Source: Woeseiaceae bacterium
Lineage (GTDB): Bacteria; Pseudomonadota; Gammaproteobacteria; Steroidobacterales; Woeseiaceae
Length of the DNA: 64,000 bases
Direction: 5' to 3'
NCBI GenBank assembly: GCA_021773035.1
Contig: JAJFKU010000073.1
Coordinates: 25,345 to 89,344, forward strand
Shown here: one piece after another, positions 62,977 to 64,000 of the stretch
How positions within the stretch are numbered: the first letter of the stretch is position 1
How the letters are laid out: every line of letters starts with the position of its first letter
Notes under the pieces: model-generated
Told to the model about the DNA's origin: nothing
What the model saw: only the letters and a program-made list of their open reading frames with translations
Databases searched by the model: none
Translations under genes and position numbers: made by a program

Positions 62977-63630
62977 ATGTCAGATATGCAAAAAGCCGGC
63001 ACATATCCGCTTGCCGAAGAGCGCATCAACGTCGCTTCGCACGCCATAGGTTTGGCGCTAAGCGTCGTGGCTCTCGTACTTCTGGTCGTCCGGGCAAGCG
63101 GTGCCCTGCAGATCGTCAGCGTCTCTGTGTTTGCTGTAAGCATGATCGCTTTGTACGGGTCGTCGACGGTTTACCATCACGCAACGAATACAACGCTGCG
63201 GATCAGGATGAGAACTGTCGACCACGCCATGATCTATGTTCTGATCGCCGGTACCTACACGCCCTTCTCGTTACTGGTGCTGGGCGGTGCTGTCGGCTGG
63301 GTGGTCTTCGGTGTAACCTGGTCGATGGCCGTAACCGGTATCGTCATAAAACTGTTCCATACCGGACGTTACGACAAAGTGTCTACCGCCATGTACGTCT
63401 TCATGGGCTGGATCATCGTGTTCGCGATCAAGCCGCTCATCGCCGGTCTTTCGACTGACGGCCTGCTATGGCTGTTCGCCGGCGGTGTCTGTTACACCGT
63501 GGGCGCACTGTTCTACAGCATCAGGAAGATGCCGTTCGGGCACGCCGTATTCCACGTGTTCGTCGTCGCCGGCAGTACCTGTCACTTTGTATCGGTTTAC
63601 TACTTCGTACTGGTACCGGGTAACTCGTAA
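62977..63630 (+). CDS. trhA: Hemolysin III family protein TrhA
   Basis: Seven-helix membrane protein of 217 residues related to PAQR receptors (progestin and adipoQ receptors). Marks: ERINVASHAIGLAL, IALYGSSTVYHHA (Ser, His, His), RTVDHAMIYVLIAGTYTPF (Asp, His) and GHAVFHVFVVAGSTCHF (three His). The conserved Ser, Asp and His residues form the zinc site of the family. In E. coli TrhA affects membrane-lipid balance; haemolysis is not established. Last gene before the window edge. Confidence 0.92.
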   Translation: MSDMQKAGTYPLAEERINVASHAIGLALSVVALVLLVVRASGALQIVSVSVFAVSMIALYGSSTVYHHATNTTLRIRMRTVDHAMIYVLIAGTYTPFSLLVLGGAVGWVVFGVTWSMAVTGIVIKLFHTGRYDKVSTAMYVFMGWIIVFAIKPLIAGLSTDGLLWLFAGGVCYTVGALFYSIRKMPFGHAVFHVFVVAGSTCHFVSVYYFVLVPGNS

Positions 63631-63747
63631 AGTCCGCAACCTCTGGGTATTGCGCTAGCTGTAACAACTCAGAGCCGACTTACAGACAGCGTCGGAATTG
63701 ATCGAATTCGAACGGCGGGCTTCCTTGAGAACTCTTGGGATCGATGT

Positions 63748-63778
63748 AACACCGGCATTGGATTCTCGCACCGGTGTT
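63748..63778 (+). repeat. Hairpin after trhA
   Basis: AACACCGG and CCGGTGTT, 8 perfect pairs, 15-base loop. Only short T follows, so it is a weak terminator candidate for trhA or another palindromic repeat. Confidence 0.35.
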
Positions 63779-63827
63779 TCATCCTGTGTTGCAGCGACGC
63801 TTGTTAAACGAATTGATGTTCGGCGCA

Positions 63828-63899
63828 GGGATGCGGTGGATATGCCAATGACCTCTTCACGACCCACAGGCGAGGTCATTGGCATATCCACCGCACCCC
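63828..63899. repeat. Palindrome 1 with conserved core
   Basis: Arms 63833-63855 and 63872-63894 are perfect 23-base inverted repeats; allowing one mismatch they extend to 28 bases (63828-63899). The loop 63856-63871 is TTCACGACCCACAGGC. The same loop, in reverse complement, is found in palindrome 2, although the arms are unrelated. Confidence 0.92.
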
Positions 63900-63960
63900 G
63901 ACAGTCGGGCATGTATTTCGGTTAACGGTCGTTGTGCTGAACAGGTGTTGATCCGGGAGG

Positions 63961-64000
63961 GCCGATGCCGTCGCCTGTGGGTCGTGAAGACGGCATCGGC
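63961..64000. repeat. Palindrome 2 with the same core, opposite orientation
   Basis: Arms GCCGATGCCGTC (63961-63972) and GACGGCATCGGC (63989-64000), perfect, 12 bases; loop 63973-63988 GCCTGTGGGTCGTGAA is the exact reverse complement of the loop of palindrome 1. The window ends at the last base of the right arm, so the arms may be longer. Confidence 0.92.

Larger units (their letters stand above)
63631..64000. other. Non-coding, palindrome-rich terminal region
   Basis: 370 bases after trhA. The only reading frames run through the palindromes and are not convincing. Contents: a weak hairpin at 63748-63778, two large palindromes (63828-63899 and 63961-64000), and a 5-base stem at 63897-63909. 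There is no promoter or tRNA that I can see. The pattern is that of a repeat element area that probably continues past the window. Confidence 0.6.

Noticed and set aside
63655..63925. Small reading frames of 75-85 residues through the palindromes
   Set aside because: They only exist because the palindromic repeats are open on both strands; no ribosome site and no family.
63828..64000. Integron attC sites
   Set aside because: attC sites have conserved ends (GTTRRRY/RYYYAAC) and variable loops. Here the loop is conserved and the arms vary, and no integrase is in view.
1..64000. tRNA, rRNA, CRISPR, insertion sequence or phage genes
   Set aside because: I looked for T-loop patterns, regularly spaced direct repeats, transposase and integrase motifs and saw none; short or degenerate cases may still have escaped reading by eye.

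Overview
The window is a 64 kb stretch of a free-living gammaproteobacterial chromosome with fairly high GC and dense, often overlapping genes. The taxonomic hint comes from conserved gammaproteobacterial neighbourhoods: lptFG/pepA-holC-valS, hda next to purMN, rsxABCDGE-nth, dcd-apbC near metG, and aceE-aceF-lpdA. HolC, Hda, RNase T, RimI and the Rsx complex all fit. A marine or sediment lineage such as Woeseiaceae is possible, but this is an inference I cannot confirm. No tRNA, rRNA, CRISPR array, transposase or phage gene was seen.

Layout. 1-1939: lptG (cut by the window edge) and lptF, LPS export permeases. 2034-6708: pepA, holC, valS. 6805-10710: MoxR ATPase, DUF58 protein and TgpA-like transglutaminase. 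10740-15971, minus strand: a GFA-family protein, an Atg22/UMF1-type transporter, prfC, rimI, a family 4 uracil-DNA glycosylase, and a phosphatidylserine-decarboxylase-like protein that has lost its catalytic residues. 16074-19812: proS, a lytic transglycosylase, a small lipoprotein, arsC and a WrbA-like flavoprotein. 19809-24960: hda, a PerM-type permease, a CDP-alcohol phosphatidyltransferase and a DUF2066 protein on the minus strand, with purMN facing away from them. 24962-27419: alpha/beta hydrolase, dcd, apbC. 27559-32318: a module of a HEAT-repeat Ser/Thr kinase followed by two PilT-type retraction ATPases, placed between apbC and metG and preceded by a hairpin-rich leader. 32371-40435: metG, the rsxABCDGE electron-transport operon, nth and a DUF1841 gene. 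40496-45463: an MNIO (DUF692) enzyme, its DUF2063 partner, a DoxX protein, a single-domain glutamate-synthase-like FMN enzyme and an APC permease. 45479-51512: pyruvate dehydrogenase operon. 51690-56431: a second M17 aminopeptidase, rnt, grxD, a BON lipoprotein, a DUF1289 protein, a PuuD-like membrane protein and nadC. 56454-63630: a GAF-PAS-PAS-GGDEF-EAL protein, a large DUF4382-like lipoprotein, an M48 peptidase with two YbjQ-type proteins, and a TrhA/hemolysin III protein.

Most of the window is housekeeping. Four places stand out. (1) The last 170 bases hold two perfect palindromes with unrelated arms that share the same 20-base core in opposite orientation, and the second ends exactly at the window edge. 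(2) The kinase-PilT-PilT module may couple phosphorylation to pilus retraction. (3) The MNIO-DUF2063-DoxX set has no recognisable precursor peptide gene beside it. (4) The Psd-like protein appears to be a pseudoenzyme. Starts were moved from the longest reading frame where overlap with a neighbour, a ribosome binding site or family length argued for it.
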